Source of the DNA: Alphaproteobacteria bacterium MarineAlpha9_Bin6 | Lineage (GTDB): Bacteria; Pseudomonadota; Alphaproteobacteria; UBA7887 | NCBI GenBank assembly: GCA_002937585.1 | Contig: PTKE01000012.1 | Span: 1-39,465 of the forward strand | Length of the DNA: 39,465 bases | Direction of reading: 5' to 3' | In this document: piece after piece, positions 25,876-33,904 of the stretch | Layout: the number at the start of each line of letters is the position of its first letter | Numbering within the stretch: the first letter of the stretch is position 1 | Translations under genes and position numbers: made by a program | Notes under the pieces: model-generated | What the model was told of the DNA's origin: nothing | What the model saw: only the letters and a program-made list of their open reading frames with translations | The model's database searches: none

Positions 25876-26897
25876 TATGATTGTACTTTCGGGCATGCTA
25901 CCCAATGGCCGGTCTCGACTTGGTCAAAAGTGGGTTCTTGTTCTGCGCATTCGGGTTCGGCTATAGAACAGCGATCGTGGAACGGACATCCGCTGGGTAA
26001 ATTATTGACGTTTGGTATTTGACCGGGAATTGTAGGCAAACGCCGCCGGTAACCTCCCAAACGTGGCACTGTAGCAAGTAGACCTTTAGTGTATGGATGC
26101 CGTGGATTGTCGAAAAGCGCTGTCGCTGATGCGCGTTCAACGGCGCGACCGCCATATAGAACCAGCACTTCATCGGCGATCTCCGAGATTACCCCCAAGT
26201 CATGGCTGATAAATTGGATCGCCATTTTGAACTGGCTCTGAATTTCCAAAAAAAGCTCTAAAATTTGTGATTGCACGGTGACATCTAAAGCAGTGGTCGG
26301 TTCATCGGCAATTAACAATGTTGGTTCTCCGGCAAGCGCCATGGCAATCATTGCGCGCTGGCGTAGCCCTCCCGATAATTGATGTGGATAGTCGTGCACG
26401 CGCTTGCTGGGTGCGGGCACACATACAAGATCCAGTAGTTCAATCGCACGTGATCGTGCAGCGCTTTGCGATAGATTCTGGTGAACGACTACTACCTCGG
26501 AAATTTGATCACCAATAGTGTAAACTGGATTCAGTGCTGTCATTGGCTCCTGAAAGACCATTGCGATCCTTGCACCTCGTATCTTTGCGAGTTCGTTTTG
26601 GGTAAGTGAGCTAAGCTCCTGGCCCTCGAACCATATCTCTCCACCGGAAATTTTCCCTGGAGGATCGAGCAGGCCGAGTATGGCGAGCGCAGTGATGGTT
26701 TTGCCACATCCACTCTCTCCTACGACACCTAGTGTACGACCATGTTCTAACTGGTACGACAGTCGGTGAACGGCCGGTATGGTGTCTTTTTGGTTTGAAA
26801 ATCGAATTTCGAGATCACGTACATCCAAAAGGGGACGGTCGTTTGCGGTATTACTCCGTGGGGTTGGATCTTTAAGGGTAGTGCGTTGAGAGTCCAT
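25875..26897 (-). CDS. dipeptide/oligopeptide-type ABC transporter ATP-binding protein (DppD/OppD)
   Basis: A 340-residue ATPase and first gene of the operon. Walker A is [10 protein letters not shown], the Q-loop [12 protein letters not shown], the signature [14 protein letters not shown], Walker [15 protein letters not shown], and the H-loop FISHDLGVI. The C-terminus holds [15 protein letters not shown], typical of DppD/OppD. ATG 26897 is used; its ribosome site is weak. The operon carries both ATPases and both permeases but no binding protein. The promoter must lie in the 259-base region shared with the divergent marR-emrAB unit. Confidence 0.9.
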   Translation of the reverse strand: MDSQRTTLKDPTPRSNTANDRPLLDVRDLEIRFSNQKDTIPAVHRLSYQLEHGRTLGVVGESGCGKTITALAILGLLDPPGKISGGEIWFEGQELSSLTQNELAKIRGARIAMVFQEPMTALNPVYTIGDQISEVVVVHQNLSQSAARSRAIELLDLVCVPAPSKRVHDYPHQLSGGLRQRAMIAMALAGEPTLLIADEPTTALDVTVQSQILELFLEIQSQFKMAIQFISHDLGVISEIADEVLVLYGGRAVERASATALFDNPRHPYTKGLLATVPRLGGYRRRLPTIPGQIPNVNNLPSGCPFHDRCSIAEPECAEQEPTFDQVETGHWVACPKVQS

Positions 26898-27084
26898 TTA
26901 GCGTCATGCCCGTGGGTGTTTAATTTGGTGTCTGTTCATTATTTTGGGGGAACCTCTCAGTTAGGTCGAGTGTCCAGACAAAACAACGTCTGACGCATAT
27001 ATCCTTACTGTGCTTTAACGATACGCTTTCCGCCACCTAATAGTGGGGTTGGTCATAGTATCCTCCGATTAGGTACGCCACTCC

Positions 27085-27108
27085 ATTTTATAAGCTTGCT
27101 TATAAAAT
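27085..27108. promoter_or_regulatory. palindromic operator, copy 1 (probable MarR site)
   Basis: A perfect 11-2-11 palindrome: arm ATTTTATAAGC, centre TT, arm GCTTATAAAAT. It lies about 50 bases before the marR start and is repeated 30 bases downstream. Its size and symmetry fit dimeric MarR-type binding. Confidence 0.7.
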
Positions 27109-27115
27109 CGATGTC

Positions 27116-27137
27116 TTTTATAAGCTTGCTTATAAAA
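27116..27137. promoter_or_regulatory. palindromic operator, copy 2 (probable MarR site)
   Basis: A perfect 10-2-10 palindrome with arm TTTTATAAGC, centre TT, arm GCTTATAAAA, identical to copy 1 over this span. The 30-base period is about three helical turns, placing both sites on one DNA face. It ends 19 bases before the marR ATG, so bound repressor would block the promoter. Confidence 0.7.
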
Positions 27138-27156
27138 TAGCCAGCGGAAATTGCCG

Positions 27157-27642
27157 ATGTTAACTCCAGCGGAGTTGAAACGCAGCTTTGGATTTCTTAT
27201 GCACGACGTTTCACGCCTTTTGCGTAAGAGGTTTGATCATCACGCTAGCGCTATTGGGCTGACACGCGCTCAATGGCGCGTGTTGGCGCATTTGTCTCGA
27301 AACGAGGGCATCAAACAGGCAGGTCTTGCCGAGATTCTCGAGATCAAACCGATCACGTTAGCCCGCCTTTTAGACAGGTTAAGTGCCAATGGTTGGGTTG
27401 AACGTCGTTCAGATCCAAACGATAAGCGGGCAAGACTGTTGTTCCTGACCAACAAGGCACGGCCAATCCTCGTGGAATTACGCTCGGTGGCGCTCTCCGT
27501 TCGGGAAGAGGCATTGTCTGGTCTGGACGCCGCCGAACAGGATCGACTGATAGACCAGTTGCGCGTGGTCAAAGAAAATTTAGTGTCGGCCGACAAGAGA
27601 GCAGATCGGGATTTGGCTGTCGATTCAAAGATAAAATTTTAA
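27157..27642 (+). CDS. MarR-family transcriptional regulator of the adjacent efflux genes
   Basis: A 161-residue MarR protein: dimerisation helices at both ends, winged-helix core with AGLAEILEIKPITLARLLDRLSANGWVERR as helix-turn-helix/recognition helix, and the wing with the family's D-x-R signature, DPNDKRARLLFLT. The likely start is ATG 27157; an in-frame TTG at 27151 adds two residues. It stops seven bases before emrA, so marR-emrA-emrB is one unit as in E. coli emrRAB, where the regulator represses and drugs or phenolics release it. Two near-identical palindromes upstream suggest autorepression. Confidence 0.9.
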   Translation: MLTPAELKRSFGFLMHDVSRLLRKRFDHHASAIGLTRAQWRVLAHLSRNEGIKQAGLAEILEIKPITLARLLDRLSANGWVERRSDPNDKRARLLFLTNKARPILVELRSVALSVREEALSGLDAAEQDRLIDQLRVVKENLVSADKRADRDLAVDSKIKF

Positions 27643-27649
27643 ATAGACC

Positions 27650-28765
27650 ATGGCTGAGTCTAATCCGTCTCCAACCGGTCCAGGCCTGCTACGACGTTTG
27701 ATCCGATTTCTCTTTCGCGTCTGCCTACTTATTTTGGGGCCGCTCGCGGTGGCTAGTGTGGGTGGCTACTTTTATGCTACCGGCGGCCGGTTTGTGACGA
27801 CCGACAACGCTTACATAAAAGCCGACAAGATTTTTGTCAGTGCTGAGGTATCGGGCCCCTTAACTGAAGTTGCGGTCAGCGAAAACACACCGGTAGTACA
27901 TGGGCAAGCTTTGATTCGGATTGATGACATGCCTTTCCGCATCGCTGTTTCGCGTGCGGAGGCGCGACTTGGCGTGGTACGAAGAACTATTGAGTCTACG
28001 CGCGCGCATTATCGTGAGGTGTTGGCTGTTAAGCAAGCGGCGGAAGAAAAAGTGGCCTATTTCCAACGAGAGTTTGGGCGTCGTGAGGAACTGCAGGCAA
28101 GAGGTGTTAGCTCTGAGGCGGCACTTGATCAAGCCCGTCATGATCTTGATCTTGCACGGCAAGCGGTTCGACAAAGCATCGAGAAAATTGCGCAAATATC
28201 GGCCTATCTTGGTGGTGATTCCGATAGGTCTGTAGAAAAGCACCCGGAGTATCTGGAAGCTCTTGCCGAGTTGAAGAGGGCAGCTTTTGAGATAAGCCGT
28301 ACTGTGATTGAGGCTCCAACAGACGGTGTGGTCACTAGCATAGGTTTGCAACCCGGAGAATATGTCACCGCCGGAGAACCTTTGTTTGGGATTGTTGTAA
28401 GTGGAGAAGTCTGGGTCGATGCCAACCTAAAGGAAACCAAGCTGACACACGTTACGGTAGGTCAAACAGCAACGATTCGGGTTGACGCGTATCCGAAAAT
28501 TTCGTGGCGCGCTCTGGTAGCAAGCATCGGCGCAGCGACTGGGTCGGAGTTCTCAGTGCTGCCCCCGCAGAACGCCACGGGGAATTGGGTGAAAATCGTG
28601 CAGCGAGTGCCGGTGCGGTTGATGTTGCTGGACTACTCAGGAGAGCCGCCTCTTCGAGCCGGCATGAGTGTTGTCGTCTCTATTGATACAGAGCAACAAC
28701 GCGAATTGCCTGAGTTTCTGGCAAGCGCCTTGGCTCATTTTGGCTTAGATCAACCGTGGCGCTAA
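27650..28765 (+). CDS. emrA: EmrA-like membrane fusion protein of a drug efflux pump
   Basis: A 371-residue HlyD/EmrA-family adaptor. An N-terminal cytoplasmic lead and one membrane helix (LLILGPLAVASVGGYFYA) precede the periplasmic lipoyl halves (VTTDNAYIKADKIFVSAEVSG and EAPTDGVVTSIGLQPGEYV), a coiled-coil hairpin, and a beta-barrel containing VWVDANLKETKLTHVTVGQ. These are standard EmrA features. It joins the inner-membrane transporter EmrB to an outer-membrane channel, which is not encoded here. ATG 27650 directly follows marR. A 97-base gap separates it from emrB. Confidence 0.9.
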   Translation: MAESNPSPTGPGLLRRLIRFLFRVCLLILGPLAVASVGGYFYATGGRFVTTDNAYIKADKIFVSAEVSGPLTEVAVSENTPVVHGQALIRIDDMPFRIAVSRAEARLGVVRRTIESTRAHYREVLAVKQAAEEKVAYFQREFGRREELQARGVSSEAALDQARHDLDLARQAVRQSIEKIAQISAYLGGDSDRSVEKHPEYLEALAELKRAAFEISRTVIEAPTDGVVTSIGLQPGEYVTAGEPLFGIVVSGEVWVDANLKETKLTHVTVGQTATIRVDAYPKISWRALVASIGAATGSEFSVLPPQNATGNWVKIVQRVPVRLMLLDYSGEPPLRAGMSVVVSIDTEQQRELPEFLASALAHFGLDQPWR

Positions 28766-28862
28766 TGTGCCAAAATACAGTGCTCTCATCCCGTATAAGC
28801 CTTAGAACGCCATCAAGAAAAGTTTGTAGGCACTTATTATTTTACAGAGACGGCGCTCTATC

Positions 28863-30410
28863 GTGGATAGCGCGCTAGGGGTCATTTCTCCATCGGGTTT
28901 CAAGTTACGTCGCGGCTGGGTTTTGGCCGCGGTGATGCTGGCTTCATTGATGCAGGTGATTGATGTCACCATAGCAGCGACTGCTATTCCGAATATGCAG
29001 GGGAATCTTTCGGCGAGCCCAGATCAGATTTCCTGGGTGTTAACTTCCTATATTATTTCCACCGCGATCATGACCCCTGCGGTGGGATGGTTGTCTGCAC
29101 GGATCGGTCGGCGTCGATTATTTATGATATCCCTTGCCGGTTTCACCGTTGCATCGCTTGCATGTGGACAGGCTTCTTCTCTCGAGGAGCTAGTAATGTG
29201 GCGATTATTTCAGGGTGCGCTTGGTGCACCAATGATGCCTTTGTCGCAGGCCATCCTGCTAGATGTATTTCCGCGTCAGAGGCACGGTTTCGCAATGGGG
29301 ATTTGGTCAGTTGGTTTGATGATTGGACCTATTATAGGGCCAGCACTTGGTGGCTACATTACCGAGGTTTATGGCTGGCCCTGGATCTTCTATATAAACC
29401 TTCCGCTCGGAGTCGTCGCACTGCTCGGCATTAGGGCATTCGTTCCGGAGTCTGAACGACAGCCCCGACCGTTTGACTTTCTCAGCTTTTCTGCTCTCGG
29501 CCTCGGTGTTGGATCGTTCCAGGTAATGCTTGACCGTGGTGAATTGCTTGACTGGTTTTCATCCCTAGAAATTATGGTCGAGGCGGGAATTGCTGCGGCC
29601 TGTTTTTATGTTTTTATTGTGAGTGCCCTAACCGCCAAACACCCGCTCGTCGATTTAAGGTTATTTAGGGACCGGAATTTTGCGGTTGGAATTTGGTTTG
29701 TTTTTATGTTTGGCCTGCTGCTGTTGACCGGGATTGCGTTAATGCCGCTGTTTCTGCAGAACCTACTCGATTATCCCGTGATAGTTAGCGGCAATGTATT
29801 AGTGCCTCGTGGGTTTGGGGCGATGGCTGCAATGGTCGTGACAGCGCGGTTTTTGGATCGCATTGACGGCAGGTGGTTGATGGGAATTGGGTTGATTCTA
29901 TTGGCCTATGCCATGTGGGCACATTCGCATTTCACAGCCGATGTAAGTGTTTTTACAATTAGTTGGGTTGGTGTAGTTCAGGGATTTGGGTTGGGCTTAG
30001 TCTTTGTTCCGATAAATACGCTTACATTCGTGACTTTGTCGCCCGAACACCGGACAGAAGCGGCAGGTATGTTCAATCTGGTCCGCAACGCAGGAGCTAG
30101 CATCGGTGTGTCCATCGTTATTGGGCAATTAATTCGAAACACTCAAATCAGCCATGAGGAACTCGTGGGGTACATTACGCCATTCAATGAGATGATCCGT
30201 GCTCCATTTCTTCCTGAAGTGTGGCGTTTGTCTGATGTGGCTGGTTTGCTTGCACTGAACAATGAAATCACCAGACAGGCAAGTACCATTGCCTTCCAAA
30301 ACGACTTTAAGTTGTTAATGTTCCTTGCACTGTTGAATATTCCAATATTATTCTTTTTTCGCCTTCCGAAAAAGGATTTGAAAACTACGAATACAGCAAC
30401 AGCGGAATAA
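28863..30410 (+). CDS. emrB: EmrB-like MFS multidrug efflux transporter (DHA2 family)
   Basis: A 515-residue transporter with about 14 hydrophobic segments, as in the 14-TM DHA2 family. Motif D1-like LMQVIDVTIAATAIPNMQG sits in helix 1, WVLTSYIISTAIMTP in helix 2, motif A GWLSARIGRRRLF in the loop after helix 2, and motif C-like GLMIGPIIGPALGGYI in helix 5. It exports hydrophobic drugs or metabolites by proton antiport with EmrA. The start is GTG 28863; no ATG is available before the conserved first helix. The gene is convergent with the binding-protein gene downstream. Intact, no frameshift seen. Confidence 0.9.
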   Translation: MDSALGVISPSGFKLRRGWVLAAVMLASLMQVIDVTIAATAIPNMQGNLSASPDQISWVLTSYIISTAIMTPAVGWLSARIGRRRLFMISLAGFTVASLACGQASSLEELVMWRLFQGALGAPMMPLSQAILLDVFPRQRHGFAMGIWSVGLMIGPIIGPALGGYITEVYGWPWIFYINLPLGVVALLGIRAFVPESERQPRPFDFLSFSALGLGVGSFQVMLDRGELLDWFSSLEIMVEAGIAAACFYVFIVSALTAKHPLVDLRLFRDRNFAVGIWFVFMFGLLLLTGIALMPLFLQNLLDYPVIVSGNVLVPRGFGAMAAMVVTARFLDRIDGRWLMGIGLILLAYAMWAHSHFTADVSVFTISWVGVVQGFGLGLVFVPINTLTFVTLSPEHRTEAAGMFNLVRNAGASIGVSIVIGQLIRNTQISHEELVGYITPFNEMIRAPFLPEVWRLSDVAGLLALNNEITRQASTIAFQNDFKLLMFLALLNIPILFFFRLPKKDLKTTNTATAE

Positions 30411-30439
30411 TTTCTGACGCCGCTACACGGGAGCTGCAG

Positions 30440-32122
30440 TTATTCTTTTTCCGCAGTCCATTCTTCTACCCAAGTGGTGGTAGTTGACATGTGTCCAGTT
30501 GGCCGTACCCCCTTAAGCCATTTGGGGAAAAAATATGCTTCAGCACGAAAAAACAAGGGCAGCGCCGGGAGGTCCGTCGCGTATAGTTGTTGCAATTCAG
30601 CCCACAGTGGCAAGCGTTTGTTGGGGTCCAGTTCAATCTCTATGGCGTCGATAAGATCGTCCATACGTGGATTGGCGTAACCTGGATAATTCTGTCCTGA
30701 CCAACCATTACTGGCGCTAGGAATATTGTCAGAGCGCAAGGTGGTAAGGGGGAGTGATTCTGGAGCACTCAGCCACGCATACATCGATAGCCCTTGATTG
30801 GCACGCTTCGTCATAGTCTCACCGAAAAATACACGCGCCGGTTCATTGCGGATAAGGACCTCAATTCCAACTGCACGCCATTGGCTTTGCAGTACCTGTT
30901 GCACCAACTCACGGGATTTGTTGCCTGCCGTGGTCATTAGCGTGAATGATAAGCGATCGCCAGCTGAGTTGTGGCGTATACCATTGTGCATAATCGACCA
31001 GCCCGCGCTGTCTAGTAAATCCGCTGCCTTATCTGGCGCAAAGGTATAGATACCAACTTTTTCGCTGTATATCTGGTCTAGCGGACTGACGTTCGAGTGT
31101 GCGACTGGTTGTTGACCACCGAACAATTGTTCGACTAGCTGATTGCGATCGAGCGCATAGAGTAATGCTTGACGAACGCGTCGATCTGCAAATATCGGGT
31201 TATCGAGATTAAAATCCAGATGCTCGTAAATCAGACCAGCTTTGTAAATAACATTGTAGTTGTCACCTTTCCGACGTTCAAAGGACAATGCCTGTTCGAT
31301 TGTAAAACCCAGTTCACCGGCGACATAGTCGATTGCACCTGACAGCAAGTTTGCCTCTAGCGCCGCAGTATTTTCAATCACACGAATTACGATTCGTTGA
31401 AAATGGGGTGAAGGACCATACCAGTGAAGATTTGGCTCGAGCACCACTTCCGCACCCGACTCGATATCAACAATCTGGTACGGGCCAAAATATAAGCCAG
31501 GATTGGTTGGATCGGTGTCGTACGTGGTGCGATATCGGTACTCTGATGGTTGTTTGAATGCCGAGCGTTCTAGGTGTGACGGTAAGACATAGAAGTTGTT
31601 GAGTGAATTATAGTTGTATGACAAACGGTCACTGTGCAAGGTAAAGGTCTTATCGTCGACAACGTCGATGGTTAGGATTCGTTTATAACCTTCAAGACCA
31701 GCAAACCCTGCTTGTTCATGTCGGCCTGCCTCCCAAGTGAACAAAACGTCAGCGGTAGTCACGGGCGTTCCGTCTCCCCAGGTGGCGTCACGGTGGATGG
31801 TATACGTTGCAGCAACTCCAGTGCGGCCATCGGGGAGAGTTTCGGGCTCCGCAAGTCCATTCTCGATAGTCGGCAATGCAGTACAAAGAAGACACACTAA
31901 ATTCCAATCTTGGTCGTAGGTGGTGATTGGCCTTAGTGCCATGTTTAGCACATAGGATTTTGCCAACATGGAGTTGATGTTTGGATTCAAAGTGGCCGGA
32001 AACTGAGTGATGCCAATGACCAGTTGGTCTCGCGCCCACACTTTGTCAGTAAAATTGCACCCGGCGATAAAGATCGCTAAGAAAATCAGGGTGATCAGTT
32101 TTTTCTTGCTCATCTTCTGCAT
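30440..32122 (-). CDS. family 5 extracellular solute-binding lipoprotein (peptide/nickel type)
   Basis: A roughly 560-residue SBP_bac_5 protein. The N-terminus is a lipoprotein signal with lipobox FIAGC, so the mature protein is tethered to a membrane. Family marks include QFPATLNPNINSM at the start of the mature domain, DATWGDGTPVTTADVLFTWE, and RRVRQALLYALDRNQL in the middle. ATG 32122 is chosen; an in-frame TTG at 32131 and ATG at 32113 are alternatives. It begins 24 bases after the isomerase gene and is the nearest candidate partner for the dipeptide-type transporter 3.5 kb away, which lacks its own binding protein; this pairing is inference. Confidence 0.88.
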   Translation of the reverse strand: MQKMSKKKLITLIFLAIFIAGCNFTDKVWARDQLVIGITQFPATLNPNINSMLAKSYVLNMALRPITTYDQDWNLVCLLCTALPTIENGLAEPETLPDGRTGVAATYTIHRDATWGDGTPVTTADVLFTWEAGRHEQAGFAGLEGYKRILTIDVVDDKTFTLHSDRLSYNYNSLNNFYVLPSHLERSAFKQPSEYRYRTTYDTDPTNPGLYFGPYQIVDIESGAEVVLEPNLHWYGPSPHFQRIVIRVIENTAALEANLLSGAIDYVAGELGFTIEQALSFERRKGDNYNVIYKAGLIYEHLDFNLDNPIFADRRVRQALLYALDRNQLVEQLFGGQQPVAHSNVSPLDQIYSEKVGIYTFAPDKAADLLDSAGWSIMHNGIRHNSAGDRLSFTLMTTAGNKSRELVQQVLQSQWRAVGIEVLIRNEPARVFFGETMTKRANQGLSMYAWLSAPESLPLTTLRSDNIPSASNGWSGQNYPGYANPRMDDLIDAIEIELDPNKRLPLWAELQQLYATDLPALPLFFRAEAYFFPKWLKGVRPTGHMSTTTTWVEEWTAEKE

Positions 32123-32146
32123 GGTTGCCAAATGTCTTGGCTGTCC

Positions 32147-32749
32147 TCAATTGTTTTTCTCAATTGCGCGGCTTAAAAAATCCAGTCGATCCTGGCCCCA
32201 AAATAATTCATCCTCATATATCCATGTGGGAGTTCCAAATACGTTTCTGGAGATTGCTTCCTGAGTGTTCTTCTCTAACTCTTCCAGCACAACGGCATTT
32301 TCAATTTGATCGAACAAGGCGATACCATCTAGGTCCTGTTCATTGGCGATTGTTATAATGGTGTCGGGATCTGCAATATCACGCTCTTCAACCCAGACAG
32401 CAGTCATGTATGCGTTCGCAAGATCCATTACGTTGGCACCGTTTTGTAAAGCGCTGATCACCATGCGTGCTGCCGGGCTCGGGTTGACCGGAAAGAACTT
32501 CGGTTCAAGATGTAGTTTCATGTCGAGGAAAGAGCGCCATCTGGCCAAATCTGTAAGGCGATTTGCTTGGATTTGTGGCGCCCGTTCCTTGACTGGTTTT
32601 GTTCCTGTGAGACCGAAAACGCGGGCAACGTCGAATGGCTTCCATTTCACGTCGAGATTGTTGCGCCGAACAAGTTCTCGAAAACGAGGTCCTGCAAGAT
32701 AAGTCCATGGTGATGGTAAAGCGAAATAAAAATCAATGATTTTGGCCAT
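32147..32749 (-). CDS. 2-hydroxychromene-2-carboxylate isomerase family protein (DsbA/GST-kappa fold)
   Basis: A 200-residue thioredoxin-fold protein of the HCCA isomerase group, glutathione-dependent enzymes first known from naphthalene degradation. The N-terminal DFYFALPSPWTYLA carries the Ser (S13) that replaces the CxxC of DsbA and activates glutathione; the cis-Pro region is FGTPTWIYEDELFWGQDRLDFL. The start is ATG 32749, with AAAAGGA eight bases upstream. It is the first gene of a two-gene unit with the binding lipoprotein. Its true substrate is unknown; many such proteins act on other glutathione-conjugated or aromatic compounds. Confidence 0.9.
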   Translation of the reverse strand: MAKIIDFYFALPSPWTYLAGPRFRELVRRNNLDVKWKPFDVARVFGLTGTKPVKERAPQIQANRLTDLARWRSFLDMKLHLEPKFFPVNPSPAARMVISALQNGANVMDLANAYMTAVWVEERDIADPDTIITIANEQDLDGIALFDQIENAVVLEELEKNTQEAISRNVFGTPTWIYEDELFWGQDRLDFLSRAIEKNN

Positions 32750-33287
32750 TCGCAATCCTTTTCTTTGGCTGAGGTGAAACAGATCTAACGCGTATTTCGT
32801 GTGGAAAAACTTTCACATGTAAATTCATTTTAAGGAAAATAGCGTTAGTAAAGTCTCAATAGTTTGAAGAACTCTGTTGAGTTTCAGGTCAAATCGGATC
32901 GGTAAACTTTAGCATGATAAGTAACAGTGTTAGGTCCATCAAGGTGTGGGAGTTGACGTTTTTTAAGTTAAGGATGACTCATTGATCAGCGTCTATATCC
33001 GCCTAATGCTTGCAGCCGGGATGTAAATTTAACTCAAGTTATTGGGGTGTGTATGCGGTGCGACTTGGCAAGTGTGAAAATTCTATCTGTCAATCGATAA
33101 AGGCTGTTTAAATTATGGTTGGTACCCACTGGTGCTTCACGAAGTGGAATATCATTCTCGTGCCGTAGCTGCCAAGGAGGGGAACCGGTTAGATTAATCG
33201 TGAGACAATGACTAGGGAAGGCTACCTTTAGTTATCAAGAACGTATTAACGTTCGTGGGGGGAATGCCGATAGGGTTCCGTTGCCTT
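32750..33287. other. long intergenic region upstream of the isomerase gene
   Basis: These 538 bases hold no recognisable gene. CTAACGC at 32785-32791 and GCGTTAG at 32842-32848 form an exact 7-bp inverted repeat around a further imperfect palindrome (TGTGGAAAAACTTTCACA near 32803-32820), a possible regulator site or leader hairpin of the isomerase-binding protein unit. At 33239-33254 GAACGT-ATTA-ACGTTC is a hairpin downstream of the TPR gene, but no T tract follows in that gene's direction. No tRNA or small ORF with a good start was found. Confidence 0.35.
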
Positions 33288-33848
33288 TTAAATAGGTTCC
33301 CCCAGTTGGCGGTTGAGTTTGCGAATCCGCTCTGCGGCATTGGGCATGGCCGGATATATCTCGAGTGCTCGTTCGAAAGCTTGTAGCGCGTCTAAAGGGC
33401 GTTCCTGTGATTCGCGGATCATTGCAAGACCGGACAGGGCACCAAAATGGCGAGGTTCGAGCGCTAGGGTTCGATTAATGTCTTCCACAGATTTTTCGAA
33501 GTCACCCATCAACCAATACAGCGTCGCGCGCTTGTTCCAACCTTCCGCGAAATTGGGTGCACCTTTAACGATCGAGCTAAATGCAATTAATGCGCCCTCG
33601 TAATTGCCGCCCCCCATGGCCTTAACTCCATCCACCATCAGTTGGTCTACAGATTCGTCTCCGGACTCGCGCCATATCTTCCAAATAAACTTCTCTATAG
33701 TTCTCGCTTTTTGCCCCGAGTCCGTTATTTGCAGTTGAGAGAACAAAGAATCAAGGCGGGTATCGTTCTGGTTAGCCCAGCCTGTTTTCCCCCAACTAGG
33801 CGCCATCGTGATCAATAGTGTCAATAAACCTAAGCGTAATACTGGCAT
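33288..33848 (-). CDS. exported tetratricopeptide-repeat protein of the glycolate oxidase operon
   Basis: A 186-residue protein with an N-terminal signal peptide (MPVLRLGLLTLLITMAPSWG) and two to three TPR units in the second half: ALIAFSSIVKGAPNFAEGWN, ATLYWLMGDFEKSVEDINRT, then LALEPRHFGALSGLAMIRE and ALQAFERALEIYPAMPNAA. Similar exported TPR proteins with EPRHFGALSG are common in alphaproteobacteria; their role is unknown. ATG 33848 is chosen because the signal peptide starts there and GGGAG precedes it at 13 bases; ATG 33890 is the alternative. It follows glcF by 14 to 56 bases depending on start. It may assist an envelope complex, but there is no direct link to glycolate use. Confidence 0.8.
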   Translation of the reverse strand: MPVLRLGLLTLLITMAPSWGKTGWANQNDTRLDSLFSQLQITDSGQKARTIEKFIWKIWRESGDESVDQLMVDGVKAMGGGNYEGALIAFSSIVKGAPNFAEGWNKRATLYWLMGDFEKSVEDINRTLALEPRHFGALSGLAMIRESQERPLDALQAFERALEIYPAMPNAAERIRKLNRQLGEPI

Positions 33849-33904
33849 GCGCTGATTATGACTCCCTTCGGCGAAAGGGCCAAGTTGCATATAGCGGTGA
33901 GGAG

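Larger units (their letters stand above)
26898..27156. promoter_or_regulatory. divergent promoter region between the transporter operon and marR-emrAB
   Basis: These 259 bases contain both divergent promoters and, in the marR-proximal part, the twin palindromes listed separately. A small CAGAC/GTCTG inverted repeat around 26974-26991 sits nearer the transporter side. TATAAA within each palindrome could act as the -10 of marR, but no matching -35 is convincing. Confidence 0.45.

Noticed and set aside
33239-33254. Hairpin GAACGT-ATTA-ACGTTC as terminator of the TPR/glc operon
   Set aside because: Only a 6-bp A+T-containing stem and no T tract in the direction of transcription; kept as a note rather than a terminator call.
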